A stretch of 64,000 nucleotides of DNA from Rostrohypoxylon terebratum (GCA_022497145.1 MU385941.1:62001-126000), one strand, 5' to 3'; counted from the stretch's first letter, positions 20,246 through 33,100 are shown. A program made the numbers and translations. The notes: generated by a model not told the origin, from the letters alone.

Positions 20246-20862
20246 CTGGGAGGAGCATTGTTCTTTTGCTATATAACCTTACTGAGGCCTTATTCATACA
20301 GTGTAGAATGGTCGGTGACGAGGGCACGAGGCACGTATTTACGCTCGCGGGCGCTCGACGCGTCTGGATGATGGATAGACTAAGTACACGTCGACAAATC
20401 AAAGACGAGCTAGAATAGTTCTGGTGTTTGCCAAAGCCTTTCGTATACGTAGGTATAGGATAGGTATATATATGACAAGCAAGGCCCGAAAGCACCTGAG
20501 CATATAACACAATCGAAACCAGCCGAACTCGCCCGCCCCTTTTCCCGATCCCCGAAATTGAGCAGACACACATGACGATATCACCCTTTCAACCATCCCC
20601 TGAAGACATGATGTAAACCAGATATTTCAAGAATTGTTTTCATTAAAGGTTTGAGCATGATCCTGGCCCAGCCCGTCAACTGTCGTTTACACAGCCATCT
20701 ATCTAAGCCGTCCACGTCCACGTCCACGCCTCTAGGTAGGTAGATTAAAAAAAACACTCGGCCACGCCAATGCACGCCAGACATCCATATTAAGCCGCTA
20801 AGTTATAGGTAAGGATCAAAAGCAAGTAACCTTGGCAGTTTCGATGAGTTCACCCGGCCGGG

Positions 20863-22033
20863 CTACCGCGAAACGCCGAGCGCGTCCATGCGCTTACAAG
20901 ACGACATCTCGAATTGTTCTGCGATCTTCATCTTATCCTGGTCTGTCCCGCCCCACCAGGTATACGCCTTGTCGATCAGGTCTTGTCTGGTGCGCATCTC
21001 GGCCTCGCAGCGACGGCTCAGGGCCCGCACGAAGCCGGTTTCTGCTTCCTTGTCTAACTGTGCTAACTTGTAGTCATTCCAACCGACGATCTCGTTCGGG
21101 TCGATGAAGTAGTCGACGTTTAACCTTGGCGTCATTCGGCGGTGGACTAAGGGCGGTGACGCTTGATCGAATACCATTGTCGGCGTCCTTGGTGACAGGT
21201 CGGCTCCGCCGGAGAAGATAGATGAGAGGAGTGGAAATATGAAGAGGAAGAGGATTGGGAGGAGGCTGATGAGTGTATCCCAGCCTGTTTGTGGTCGTTG
21301 CTCCTCAGCTTCTGCTCGAGGCCTCCTCCGCGGCCCCCCACCGCCCATCTGATGTACACGAAACCCTCTATTTCCACCGATATTAAAAACGAATTGCGGA
21401 CCTGTATCAAAACCTATTGGATATTAGCTGCCATTGAAACCTTGACCACTTTCCACGGCGCGGGAGACGAGTAGAAAGATCTGAAATCGACTCACCGCCG
21501 CCGAACGGACCACCAAACGCGCCAGCGAAGAACCTCTGAAACATCTCCTCGGGGCTAATCTCATCGTCCCACATCCCCCCTCCCCCGAACCCAGCCCCGG
21601 GTCCTCCCGCCCTCGCCCCAGCAAACCCGCTAAACGGGTTTCCGGCCTGGGCCCTCGCGCTCTCGAACCTGCTATCGGGATCGGTGCCGAAGCGGTCGAA
21701 CTTCTCCCTCTTCTCCTTGTCGCCCAGGACGCCGAAGGCGCGGCTGACCATCTTGAAGGCCTCGTCGGCGTGCTCGTGGCCGTTCTTGTCCGGGTGCGTC
21801 AGCAGGCTCTGTTTCCGGTACGCCTTCTTGATGTCCGAATCCGTGCACGACGACCGCACCGCCTCCAGCCCCAGGATGTCGTAGAACGCCGTCGCCTTGC
21901 ACCGCCGGATCCGCAGCACCGCGGCCTTCTGCTCCGGCGTACATTTCCGCTCTTGGTTGCCTTGGTTGTGCTCCCGCGACCGCGCGGCCCCCGTGCCGCC
22001 GGCGTCCTTCCCGGAGGATGTCGCACTAGGCAT
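20863..22033 (-). CDS. ER membrane J-protein (DnaJ domain + DUF1977-type C-terminus)
   Basis: Two exons, 22033-21496 and 21413-20863, give 362 residues. The 82-nt intron has a GTGAGT donor, GCTAAT branch and ATAG acceptor, phase 1. A J domain spans about residues 47-118 with the HPD motif at 80-82 (LLTHPDKNG), needed to stimulate Hsp70 ATPase. A Gly/Phe-rich segment follows. A single hydrophobic helix near residues 224-248 (ISLLPILFLFIFPLLSSIF) then precedes a conserved tail containing FIDPNEIVGW. This architecture matches DNAJB12/DNAJB14 and the fungal Hlj1-like proteins, tail-facing ER co-chaperones acting in ER-associated degradation. The gene is divergent from AIM19 over about 1 kb. Confidence 0.87.
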
Positions 22034-23041
22034 GGTCGTTGGAGACCGTGCGAGGATATTCGTCTACGTGGAGGAGGATTGTTTGTTGGTTACGTTTTCG
22101 GGCTCGTGTGATTGGGTTTCGTTTTTCGTGTGGATGGAGGTACGGATTGGTATCGGGATAGGCTGGCGGGTATATTTTCTAGGGGTCGAATGTAGGTGTG
22201 CGAGGCTCTGGAACAGGTGATGACAAATGAATGGAGAAGTGAGAAAAAAAAGACACCTCTAAAGACGGTCCAATAAGAGAGGTGGTCGAATCAAATCATG
22301 AAATGAAAGTGATTGAGATGGTATCGAATTAAAGGAAGTGAGAATGTGAGGCTGAAAATAGAAGACGATGTCGTAGGTTGTCCAGGTTCCCAGGCTGTCA
22401 GGTTTGTCAATATTTTGCTATCAATAAAACGTTGGATGCATGACCCGGGATTTCTTTTGCAAAGTGGCTTCAAAAAAAAGTCGGCGAGTCCAGGTTCGAG
22501 TCAACCAACACTATGTAATTGGGGCTTATCTGTGGCTCACGCTTCTGATAGGCAGATACGATGACACCGCGGACCCGCGCAGCCGCGTACGGCAAGTGCG
22601 CGATATGATTAGGTAATTGAAAAAAGCTAAAGTGGACCCCACTAAGCGCGAGTGACGTGAAAACACAGTACCAGTACCATCCACCGCCCCACTCGAGAAC
22701 TCAAGTTCTCTTGATCTTCCAATAGAATAGTAAGGATTTTTATAGTGGATTGAGCCTCATCATCATTGACTTGTCAATCTTCAATTTTGGTTCTTCATTT
22801 TTTTTTCACTCAATTTTACAAGCAGTATCAAGATCTAAAAATCTGGTGGCACAATAAAACCAATTGGCTCTTATATCACTGAAGGTTCTATTCTCGTGTG
22901 CCTACCACTCGTTTTTCTTCCCTATCTTCCCTAGGAAACCCGCAGACTTGGCGCTCGTGCCCTGTCAGGTACAAGCAAATCGGGTATCGAAAATTCGAGG
23001 ATCCCGTCCCGGACTTCCAGGGATCGCACACATCCTCCAAC
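22034..23041. promoter_or_regulatory. Divergent intergenic region, J-protein / AIM19
   Basis: About 1 kb containing both promoters. Several short A-runs and a pyrimidine-rich plus-strand segment (22780-22935) upstream of AIM19 are visible. A GGTTCGAGTC match at 22492 resembles a tRNA B box, but no cloverleaf can be drawn around it. Confidence 0.4.
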
Positions 23042-23594
23042 ATGGCGAACCCAGAACCGTCTAAATCTATCAAAGAGCAAATCGAAGGATGGGGAAGTAT
23101 GTACATTTTAACTGCTTGCCCTGCTCAACTCATTTTTATTCCAAATATTAAATTCGTCTCCTGAACACATTCATGAGCTTTAGTCGTGATATGTACCTAG
23201 TATCAAGACATGTAGGTAGCTAACACACATAACAGACTCCTCCTTCGCTCCCACGGGTCTCGCAACCCTAATAACAGCCTTGCACTGGCGTCCATTCCAA
23301 GTCCGGCCAATGATTTTCGTGCCTATACTACTTTTCTCTAGCTACTCGAACCTGCAAGGCTTCAAAATAGATAGCGCCGGCATGACTGCCGCAGCTAGCG
23401 GTACGTATGCCCTGCTAGCAATGAGGAGGAGAGCTCCTAGCTTTAAGAGTCGTTTCTCTATAAGAGGCGTTGTGAGAGGTGCTGCAATCGGTATAGCAGC
23501 CGTCAACATGGTTGCTGCTGGTTGGGTGTATGCCAATGGCGACCGAGAGAAGGAAAAGGAGGAAAGGAAGAACAATCCTCGATGGGTTGAGTAG
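23042..23594 (+). CDS. AIM19: Altered inheritance of mitochondria protein 19 (Aim19-like)
   Basis: Two exons, 23042-23096 and 23236-23594, give 137 residues. The 139-nt intron has GTATGT and AACAG, phase 1, joining IEGWG to NSSFAPTGLATLITAL. The body has a run of hydrophobic segments (MIFVPILLFSSYSNLQGF, a small-residue-rich TAAASGTYALLA, and GAAIGIAAVNMVAAGWVYA), with FKIDSAG between the first two. This is the pattern I associate with fungal Aim19, a small mitochondrial membrane protein known from a yeast mitochondrial inheritance screen. The tail is charged (DREKEKEERKNNPRW). The ATG context ACATGGCG is acceptable. Molecular function is unknown. Confidence 0.7.
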
Positions 23595-24193
23595 GTCCAG
23601 TCATGAGCCTAATAAAACTCACTGTAAAAATAGTTCACAAAATTTAAACATGTCACATCATTGATTCGTAGACTCGTGAATGTCCTCAAATTGTCTCATC
23701 AAATTGTCGAATTGAGTTATCTCAAGGTTATCTTATCAACCACATGCTTCACCACCTGGCCCCTCGGATGCTCGGCGAGTGCCAATTGCCGAAAACTTGA
23801 TGTAGACAAAGAAAGAAATGAAAAGGCGTGCGTGTCCGCCAATGCCGATCCATAATAAACGCCGGGAGACTCCTCAGCACTTGAATAGTCCCCTAAACCA
23901 AACCACCCCCTTATGAATTTCCTTGTCCTATGCAGCCTCCTGAAATGAAGTCCAATTTTGGTTCTGGATGCCATGGATATACAACGTAACTTCCCCCATC
24001 CCCTCCAACTACTACCATATCTAGTGCAATCGATGCGCAGAAATGCTCCGTGCTCCATGCTTTATGCTCCAAATCCATCAATTGTGTCCAGTAGTAAATC
24101 TCGAAACCAATTAAATGTTGCCATTTTGATGACTGATTGGGAGTCAGACCTTGACAACAATTGTATCTCGTATAGGTGTGGCGCCATCCCGAA
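23595..24193. other. Convergent intergenic region between AIM19 and the Siw14-type gene
   Basis: About 600 bp between two 3' ends, so both terminators/polyadenylation regions should be here. AATAAA-like sequence follows AIM19 (CCTAATAAAACTC near 23610). No gene is supported. Confidence 0.5.
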
Positions 24194-24979
24194 TTAAAAA
24201 GTAGTAAGCGGAAGAAGTCGGATACCAGAGTACACCCAGACTGATATGGTAAAAGAGGCCAGCATCACCATCCCATAAACGGTGTTCTGGATGAACGGTT
24301 GGTTGCTTGACTTGGGCGTGACACTTTTAATGTCCGACACGCTGAAGTTGGTGATGTACTTGACATCCGTCTCTCGAACCTTGGGCTCGGCAAACTTGGT
24401 GTACTCGCGGATGATACTCTTGATATCCCACTCGCTAGCCTTGCGAAGAATGCCGACGACACATCCGGTCCGATGCTTTCCCTGGTTGCAGTGAACAAGC
24501 AGAGGATAGTTCTTGCGGTTGCCGACCACTGCGATGATGGATTGCATGGTCTTTGCTGGAATGTCAGCCTTTTTGGTGCCGGCCATGTCAAAAATCTCAT
24601 GCTTGATGTTGTTTTCTTTGATGAAATCCTGGTAACCCTCAGGAAATTCTTTGCCGACCAAGGTGACAATGGTCTTGAGATTGAGAGTGCGCATGAACGA
24701 GTAATCCGGTGCTTGAGGGTAGCCGCTGCGGTACAGGCCTGGGACTACCATGGCGAAGTTGACCGGTGGGTTCTGAGTGCTAGTTAGAGGTAGAGGCCGT
24801 TCGACGGCGATGTCCTTAGCGGAAACATAAGCATCTCGTAACATTACTTCGGGGGATTCCGACCCAAGATTGATCATGTAAAGTGATTGGGATCGTTCCT
24901 CGTCGTTGCGAGGCATCTTTTTACGATCTTGCAAGGGCGCGCGGCCCTCGTCGTGGAAAGAATGCTTTCCAGATACCAT
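24194..24979 (-). CDS. SIW14: Atypical dual-specificity phosphatase, Siw14-type
   Basis: Intronless, 261 residues from the ATG at 24979. The PFA-DSP core is clear: NFAMVVPGLYRSGYPQ near residue 74, LKTIVTLVGKEFPEGY, and the P-loop HCNQGKHRTGC with nucleophile Cys164 and Arg170 (CX5R). Siw14 in yeast removes the 5-beta phosphate from inositol pyrophosphates, and the basic Lys/His inside this P-loop fits that branch. Unusually for a soluble Siw14, the C-terminus carries a hydrophobic stretch (VYGMVMLASFTISVWVYSGI) that could be a tail anchor. The N-terminal ~70 residues are polar and probably disordered. Confidence 0.85.
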   Translation of the reverse strand: MVSGKHSFHDEGRAPLQDRKKMPRNDEERSQSLYMINLGSESPEVMLRDAYVSAKDIAVERPLPLTSTQNPPVNFAMVVPGLYRSGYPQAPDYSFMRTLNLKTIVTLVGKEFPEGYQDFIKENNIKHEIFDMAGTKKADIPAKTMQSIIAVVGNRKNYPLLVHCNQGKHRTGCVVGILRKASEWDIKSIIREYTKFAEPKVRETDVKYITNFSVSDIKSVTPKSSNQPFIQNTVYGMVMLASFTISVWVYSGIRLLPLTTF

Positions 24980-27900
24980 TTTGCCTGTTCCTTTCAACCC
25001 GTCTTAGACGCCTTAGACTCGTGTGATGTAAGTAGCGAATGAGATGAATCCTTGCAATTGACGCCGGTGTTTCCGGTCAGATTTCTCGTGTTGACCAAGA
25101 ATGGTAGATTCGGACGTGCCAAATTTGATTATCAGCACCGACGACGTGTGTATGGAGGTAGAATTGGTGTAAGAGCGATTTGAAAAGTAAGAGGATGGAG
25201 GTTGAAAATGTCGTCCTAACCACGAGACGCGTGATCAAAGGGAATTAAGACAACCCGACATGTTGGCAAGATGCAAAGTGAATATCATCTTGTTTATTTA
25301 ACTTTTTTGTCGGAATTGCAGAGTTCAAAAACAAGTTTTTTTTGTTGTAGCCCTCAAGAAATGATTGAGAATAACGAAAGCGTTAAGTAGGCATGTAGGG
25401 CCTAGGCATGTATGTATGTATAGTAGAAGAGACGGTTGTATGACGGACGGGTTGGATGTTGGAAGTTGGTGGGTAAACGATTAAAATGGAGACTGGAGAA
25501 AAATTGTAAGGGTTTGTTCGGTAACCGCGCTATTGTACTCGACGGGTCGCTCTTTTAAAGGGTCCTTTCCAGGGCGAACAGAGGGCTAACAGGGCTAACT
25601 AGTGCAGGTAGGTTTAGTGGAGTTATCTCCTTAACTTTGGCGCCTTTCTACAACTTTAGCTCGAAACTCTAACTCCAGGTGCCCCGGCGGTGGCCTATTA
25701 ACATTGACCTTCATAAGTGGAATACATGCAGATTTCGAAATCTAAAACTTTAACTATATTTTGGTAGCCAACGCTTGTGCTACATTAATGCATACATAGT
25801 ATGATCCATATGATCTATTTAATGCAGAGTGGACCATCTAAACTATTGTACGTTTCTCACATTTAAGTCGTCAACCTCTGATCCAGTGTCTAGTATAATA
25901 TGTATCCATCGTCCATTATTCATGCATGTACGTAGGCGAAAGGTTACTCGCGGCAGGAGGGGATCGTTCGAATGTCCGATTGCTCCCGACTCGGAATCGG
26001 GCAGACTAGAGCAGACTGGAGCAGAATGATCTACTGCTACATGTAGATATTGAGGAAATTAAGTGGTAGTCCGTCTCAATTGAGATCCTGATATCTTCGT
26101 TCTATGGAATTCCACTGCAAAATAAAGCCTGCTAGAGCTGGCATATACGTATGTACCTAGCTTGTTCCCTGTTGAAAAGTCAATTTATCTGAGGTGATTG
26201 GACGGTGTAACTATGCACAAATATATACACATCCGTATAAAGTAGGCGGTGACAAGTTCCCCTATGTTCCCTTAGCAGCTTCCGGTAATAAATTCATGTC
26301 CATAAACCAATGACGCAGGTGCTACTGGCGTATTGGAAACTTGGGAGGTTTTAATACAGAATAGGCTTAGCTCAATACCCAGGTATTAGGGTAATTCGCT
26401 ATGTTTACCTAATCTGCTAATCTCCAGGGCTCGCTCTTATGGAGCGGCTTTAGCGGCGGGGACTAACATCCGGGGTCCGTGCCGGTCTCATCTCGTTCTT
26501 TTCAAGGCTCGTTGCTTCTGACTTCCAAACCTTGAACGACTACGACGTACATGCCTCTTTCTGTATGGCAGTAATATTAATATGCTGTAGTACATCCAGG
26601 GTTGGATGCACCTTCCCAGCATGTAATCCACAATCTGAGAGTCACGGGACTATACTTCTTCTAGCCCTTTAGCAACTTAGCAACTTCTTCTAGCCAAATT
26701 CATCAATACAAATCACCAAAATCATTTACCTACCAGTCGATTACCAAGGCAACTCTTTTACCAAATTCGTATTGACACCGCATGATCTTCAGAGTTACCC
26801 CCAGGGCTACCACCTTGGAAATGAGAAGCCAGATCGAACCACGGAAAGGAGCGTCCAAAAATTGTTGAGTCGAGACATTTGCGCAAGACATACAGATCGC
26901 AGGACATCGGAAATCCTCTGCGCGAAAAATGTTTGGAGGATTTTGGGGGGGGCAATCGCTTCTCGCCATCATCCATCATCCATCAAATCAGCATTCTATA
27001 CCGATAGGCAGAGTTCGTGCTCATACATATATGCAATGCTCCCGTTCAACAAACTATAAGCCACTGGATGGCGGGTATGGAAGGTTGAACACAAAATCTA
27101 TGATTTACTCACCACTTATATACACATATCCATTGCTAAGTGGATGGATATTTATCATCGATATCTCTGAACGTTACCCTAACTATCCAAAATGCCTTTC
27201 GAGACCACCCTCTGGAAACCGATTGGGTGGCATCCACGGCTATAGTGGTTCTAGACTATTCTGTTCCAGCTCACGAGAACGATCATGAAAATCCACGGAC
27301 TTTCGCAACTAATTTTGCTTCGCTCAGTAATTCGTCGAGCGGCTCATGTGAGCGCAAATTTCGCAAAAAAAGCATTATACCCTCACCGACAAGCTTACCC
27401 TCGAGTGAGTCAAAATGGATCTGACTGCCTTCACTGACACTCCCAAAGCTTACTTGGGCATATCCGACATCGTCATGACTTACCATTGTTCACACTATCC
27501 CCGCTTTCTCCCACTCAATCATATGTGAACTGCCTGAATAGTGGGCATGGATGGATGGTTTCAAATTCTTTCCCCCTTCTACCCCTCTAAGAAGACTGCG
27601 GAGAGAAAGCAGAGGGATCCATATCGTATGTGGGTATCCCAATCCGTATCCTATTTTACTATGATCTCGCTTGGATTTCTCGACATAAAGTTATGCGGAT
27701 TCTGGCTCGTCAGACACGTGTCTCCAATTCGATCCCTAGCCCCTTTTCTGCACATGTATGTACTAGTATGTACGGTAAGATGATCAATTAGATCGTCACG
27801 AAAGTAGGTGTGTGCTCGCGCATGCATCTCCGGTGTCGTGATGCAGGTACTTATTCCGAGGCGCCGAGATGCTAGAGTATCTATTATTCATATTAGTAGT

Positions 27901-28507
27901 AGGTACAAGACATCATGATGTACTGGGCAGTGGGCATCCTTGGATTCGAGGTCGCTTACTCACATTTACGGAATAAGATCCGGCTGCCGATTCGGAGTGA
28001 CACCAAGGATGTAACGGCCTTACCTCCACTAAGGTACCCCGTCCTGTTCGTCCCAACAAGAAGGGCGTCGGTGGCCGTCCCAGCCAGCCCTAGAAGATTT
28101 TGACTCTCCGTCCATATAATATTAGTCACTTCCCGCGCAAGATACATACATACACACATACTTACTATGTATCATTATAGTCGTATTCCGTATTCATTCG
28201 CCTCCGATCATGAAGGTGGTCAGCTTTAGATTTCACCGCTAGATCATCCGCAATTTTCTTTTTTAAGTAGTATCTTGGTCGTATTACTTCATCTATACTG
28301 TCGCTATAGGCGAAGAAGGGCAAAAAAAAAAAGAGGGAAAGGGAAAGGGAAAGAGAAAAAAAAGTCCGCCAGCCATCTATGGTTACGCCGAGAGATGCCC
28401 GTTTCCACTCCAGAACCCCGCTACCGACAGGTAGGAATTAACACTGAGGCGTACCTAGCAGTAAGGGAAAACAATTGACAAATCAGATATCTTCCGTTTC
28501 AGCCACC
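24980..28507. other. Long intergenic stretch, no supported gene
   Basis: About 3.5 kb. Open frames are short and unrecognised. The best of them is a 67-codon minus-strand frame at 27486-27283 with an ATG, which I do not call. A strong hairpin CCCGA-CTCGGAA-TCGGG sits at about 25987-26003. A polypurine tract lies at 28321-28362. Confidence 0.5.
28321..28362. repeat. Polypurine tract with AAAGGG units
   Basis: An A-run followed by GAGGGAAAGGGAAAGGGAAAG and another A-run: about 40 consecutive purines with GGGAAA-type repetition. This is low-complexity intergenic DNA about 150 bp beyond the 3' end of the D-amino-acid oxidase gene. Confidence 0.8.
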
Positions 28508-30133
28508 TCAGTGTTTCACCGGAATTCTTTGAAAGCCAGCTGCTTTTCGCTCGAATACTGTCTCGCTCATTGGCCTGGCTGGAATTCCTTCAAGGGCTTC
28601 ATCGACAAGCATCGCCACATCTTGAGCGCAACCGAATGACAAACTCCACCCGGCACCACCGTGTCCGTAGGAGTGGACAATGCGGCTGCCTGTCCTGCGA
28701 AGCTCGCGCTCACATCTGACGTTTTGACCTCGGAAAGGTCGGAGACCCTGCGCGAACGGGTAGTCAGGGTCAACGCGGGCGTTCTCTAGGCCTGGTAAGA
28801 ACTTTTCGCATCGCTCTCTCATCCTTTGAATGATGGGAGTATCTAAAGTAAGGTCGAGGTTCCATTCATGAGGCTCCGTTATACCGCCGATCACTACAAG
28901 CGAAGAAGTTAGCAAGTCCGATTTTCTTTTTGTCTGATTTCATCATTCTTGTTGATGTTTCATTATTTCGCTTCATGTTAGGAAGGAGAATGAAATTTTT
29001 AAGCATTCTCACGTCGAATCAGTCGATTGTTGACGTTTTAAGAAATTACTCGAACGATGACGACAGAAGAGGGGAAAGTAACAGCGAGAATGCTTACACA
29101 AGATGTTGTCATTCCTAGGGACGAGAAAGATGATCTCGTTGGCAGAGTGGGCAGCATCTGCCGTAATAGTCAGAGCCGCGTCTACTTTCGGGAAGTCCGA
29201 CCCGTCGTTGATGACTCGGATGAGCCCTCCTCTGATCGGGTAGACACTCTCGTCGCCGGCAAGCTCTTGGGCTTGCAGACCCGTACAGTTGATTATGACG
29301 TCGGCGTTGAAGCGAGCCCTCAGCTCGTCTTCGACCTCTACCAGGTCGTTGTGGATGGTCTCCGTGACGAGCTCAGCTCCCTTGCCCTCGACCAGCTCCG
29401 TCAGCCAGCCCATGGCCTTGTCGGTGTCGATAACCGGAGCCAGCAGCTCATATGCATCGACGGCACCGTACGATGGGTCAATTCCCCTTTCGTCGATGAT
29501 GTCAGCGCCCCGGTAGAAACCTCTCACACCGCTGGCCATGATCTCGGTCATCTTTTCGACCTGTGCTTTGTCGCTTTCCACAATGTCGGGAAAGAAGAAG
29601 TCTGACGGCATCATGCGCACCCCTGACGCCTCACTCAGCTGGGGAATGGACGCGATGCCGTCCCAGATGTGGTATGCCGTCATCGACCAGTGCTTCGAAT
29701 GGGCTAGCGAGATCTTATCGGTGTGCTGTCCGCAGACGGCTGGCGGAAACTCCCAAAGGGCGCCGGCGATCTGGGACGTCAGACGCTGCTCGTCGCTAGC
29801 CCAAGCACTGCTGACAATGGTGACACGGTACCCCCGATCTAGAAGGACCCAGGCACTGTGATAGGTCAGCTTTTGAACTTTCTCTTCTTTTTTTCCCTCT
29901 TATCAATTTTGTCATTGGTTCGCGACTTTACTTAGGCAAGCAGGGTCATTACACGTGTCTTGCCTAAGCGAGAACGCCGAGACGTTCTATATCTGTTCAA
30001 GGAACTATAGTTCAACTCACGATATGAGGCCAGTGACTCCACCACCAATGACTAGTACGTGGGGGGACTTGCTAGTAGGCCTTCGAAGTGGTTGGCCTAC
30101 GGGCGAGATGTCTCTCCAGAGTGTGAGTGGCAT
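28508..30133 (-). CDS. FAD-dependent D-amino-acid oxidase
   Basis: Three exons, 30133-30021, 29855-29098 and 28893-28508, give 418 residues. Introns are 165 and 204 nt; the second has a GCTAAC branch. An N-terminal FAD-binding GGGVTG lies in HVLVIGGGVTGLIS (residues 25-38). Next come the family blocks RLTSQIAGALWEFPPAVCGQH, IINCTGLQAQELAGD and VYPIRGGLIRV, then GGITEPHEWNLD. The DAO signature near the C-terminus is IVHSYGHGGAGWSLSFGCA. The enzyme oxidatively deaminates D-amino acids to keto acids, ammonia and hydrogen peroxide, normally in peroxisomes. The protein ends in PVKH and not in an SKL-type peroxisomal signal. It is longer than the usual ~345-370 residues because of extra N-terminal sequence and a C-terminal tail. 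Confidence 0.88.
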
Positions 30134-33100
30134 TTTGGATAACAGATAGAAGAGTGTCTGTCTGTTTGAGTGGTAAACTTTCACGAGAGGCGAGTGCTTC
30201 TGAGAGTGCTGTTGATGGATCGAGAGAACGGACGGTTGATGTCTAATTTAAAAGACGAAGCTTGTGATCGTTGTTGCTATGGGATGTTTGTTTGGGTAGA
30301 CACAATGTCGAGATACACTGCCGCCTTATATCCCCAATCTCCAGCTTCATTTCGGTATCCCTGGATCAATCGATGTGTCATGTAGACTCCTAGTCAGTCG
30401 CCATGGGTGTACTGCCCCTGTGGGCGTACGACGCTGAGCACATCCAAGCATTCAGGTACTCGACATGGAAGTTGTTCTCGAAGTCTTACAACTTTGTTGG
30501 AATCTATGTTGGTGTTGTTGTGTTACATACACCTTGGTACGCATCAGCATGGCGGACGGCGGTACCGCTAGATAGTTAGGGTGCTGACCCTGCTCAAGAT
30601 CACGAGAGAGGCACAATATGCTGGATGGCATCACATCCGATCCAGGATGTATTCAAGGACAGGGTGACAGATTATGCACTCAAGGGGGTTCTTAGCCTCA
30701 TCCTGGCCTTGTAGGGCTGCTCAATGTGTTGACATTGTGTGGAGCAATAGACCGTGTCAGCACTGCGTCCGCCATTTAAGCCGCGTTGTGCACTACAACG
30801 ATACTTCCTTGCTAGAGGGCAGTTTCTGCCTTGAAACGTTGGTACACACATTCCTTGACCGAAAAAAAGCACTCTCCTCTTCAGGTTGCTCGATAGGGGT
30901 ACTAGTCATCTGCTGGGGTACTGTACCACTAATAGCTGTTGTGATAACATGTGAAACGCTTCTGCTTTTACTCCCTACGAGAAGTCTCGTTTGTGATGCC
31001 TCCTCAGCCATGCTATAGTTGGTACTTCATAAACCTTGTCCCAGGTACTGACGCCGTACGATGGTGTATGGGGAACGCGTCGTCCAAGATCAACCTACAG
31101 GTTCTTTTGCCAAAAGTTCTCTTAGCAAGGCTGACTGAACATGCTATTGCTGCCTACCGGCTTACAATGACGACAGTATGTCATGAGATATTCAGGCCAA
31201 GTTTCTGGTCAAGTTGCTCACCGATCCCCGACTATTCAGCCCTCCTCAGCTCTCCCGCTTTCCCGCGTGTCTCCGTATTATATAATTTTCTATTTTCAAG
31301 TCGTTCAGTCACTAATCGAGGAATCCACTTTTGCTATCGGTACTTGGCTCGTATGATGATTTAAGTTCTCTCGTAAACTTGGCTACGTTCCTGTCTCTCT
31401 CATCATCCCACAACAGCCATATCATCCCACACGCAAGCCGCGTTCGAGGCGGTGAATTTCGGTTTACACGGCAGCAGGATCGACTAGCCGTTACAACCAT
31501 AACCCCCGAAATGGCGGGAGCTTCACAGAGTTACCAGCTTGCAGCTAGTGTTCGTGGCTGCCACATTGAGACATTCGTACCGACAGGTACGCACTGCATG
31601 TCAGAGGGTAGTCCGTTTTCGCTTAGACAACCTTGAATGCCAATATATATCAGGCATCCACGAAGGAATGGCGGCGACGAGCAGCGTCTGATACACAAAT
31701 TGTGCGTCTAAAACGCTTGCGTGATCATGGTTCTGCATGTTCGCTATATTGCCGTTAACGCTATGACGGTACCAACATGTTCGTTTGTCGAAAGCTCGAC
31801 ACCTCGAAGTCTGGAGGCGTAGCTACTCTCCAGGGAACCCCCTTGCTCATAACGGCGAGCTGGACAACCAATATCACTATCACGGGAATTACTGTTAGTC
31901 AAGGGAAGAGGTCAAAGCTACGACTTGTTAGTTACTTTTCACTCATGATACCATGGTTCTGTCTAGATTGGATATCAAGGATTGGACTCGGGTCGAGTTG
32001 CTCTCTCTTCCTTCATCGCGAGTTCTGTATCACAGCATGCGATAGGAAGCTTTCGGCCATGCCTTCGCGTGGCACTCTCCACCTCCGCATTACAGGCTTA
32101 CCGCCTAGCCCAGGCCGCCAGCGTCATTCCGGAGAAGTAACATGGGCGTGTACAAAAGCTGCTGCATGTCATACTAAGTCCCGCCTCTTGGGATTGGTCT
32201 GCAGGCAGGATTTAATGCCTACTTAGTACGTATGTTATTACATCGAATCACAGCCAACACACCGACTTCCCAGCCAGTTGGATTCTTATTAGTTAGTTCC
32301 TTTTTTCCGATTGAGCAGATAGATCATATTTCACCTACATACAAACTGCTCTTAGGAGGGGATATATGATGTTGGCCACCGGCAGTGCTGTCGTTGACCG
32401 ACAGCCTCATTAGACAGGCGCCAACGGTGGGAACGATCACGATGAAATAAAGTAACTGTGGGCCAGGGCTTGAACTAATGTACCCCAAAGGCAAATTCGC
32501 AAGTGCCGATCGTATAATCTTTCTATAGCCCCCTGGTTTGGGGTGGAAAGGATAGCGCACGTAGTCTATATGCTCATGCTTTTTTGTACTTGCTTCCACG
32601 ACTCCTTTTGCTACCTTAGCATGTTACCTACTTGACCAGATAAGCTGAAACCCGGAGATTTCGTCGCCATCAAGCTGCAGCTGGGGCGGCACAGCTGTCC
32701 ACCGTCTAACATCAGAACTTAGACCAATCGCACAAGTTCAGGGGAACAGGGGAAGCAGGTCGTTTAAGGCAAAGTATCCGGTTTCTAGGTTACCCATGCG
32801 TGCTAACATCCCTTACTTTGCCACATGACCGAACCGGTAGTTGTTTAATCTATGAACGTTTTTCTAAATTCGTGCTAAGCTCTCTGCTAAAGAATCATCT
32901 TGACATCGTCCGTCGTTCCTCATCGGCGAATAGGCCCGCGAATAATACGGGGCTATAGACAAAAAAATCTCACATCGGTTTCTGGATTCGGTATTGATGC
33001 GCGAAAGTCGGGGTCTTGGCCATCGACCTCATCCTCCAGGTCTATACTCCTATCAGCACCTACGATAGCCTATAAGCGTGATTATCAGGATGAGACAGTT

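Larger units (their letters stand above)
19563..20862. other. Intergenic with C-rich tract and large palindrome
   Basis: About 1.3 kb without a supported gene. It contains a C-rich tract (19744-19766) and a 134-bp imperfect palindrome (20112-20245), both listed separately. A 113-codon plus-strand frame (20030-20371) spans the palindrome and looks incidental. Confidence 0.55.

Noticed and set aside
22470..22515. tRNA B-box-like GGTTCGAGTC
   Set aside because: No T-stem, acceptor stem or A box can be placed around it, so I do not call a tRNA.
27283..27486. 67-codon minus-strand ATG frame with protein-like composition
   Set aside because: Too short, unrecognised and without neighbouring exons. 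It could be a relic but nothing decides it.
31777..32226. 149-codon plus-strand frame in the DAAO/het-C spacer
   Set aside because: ATG-started but without any conserved motif, and no splice sites extend it.
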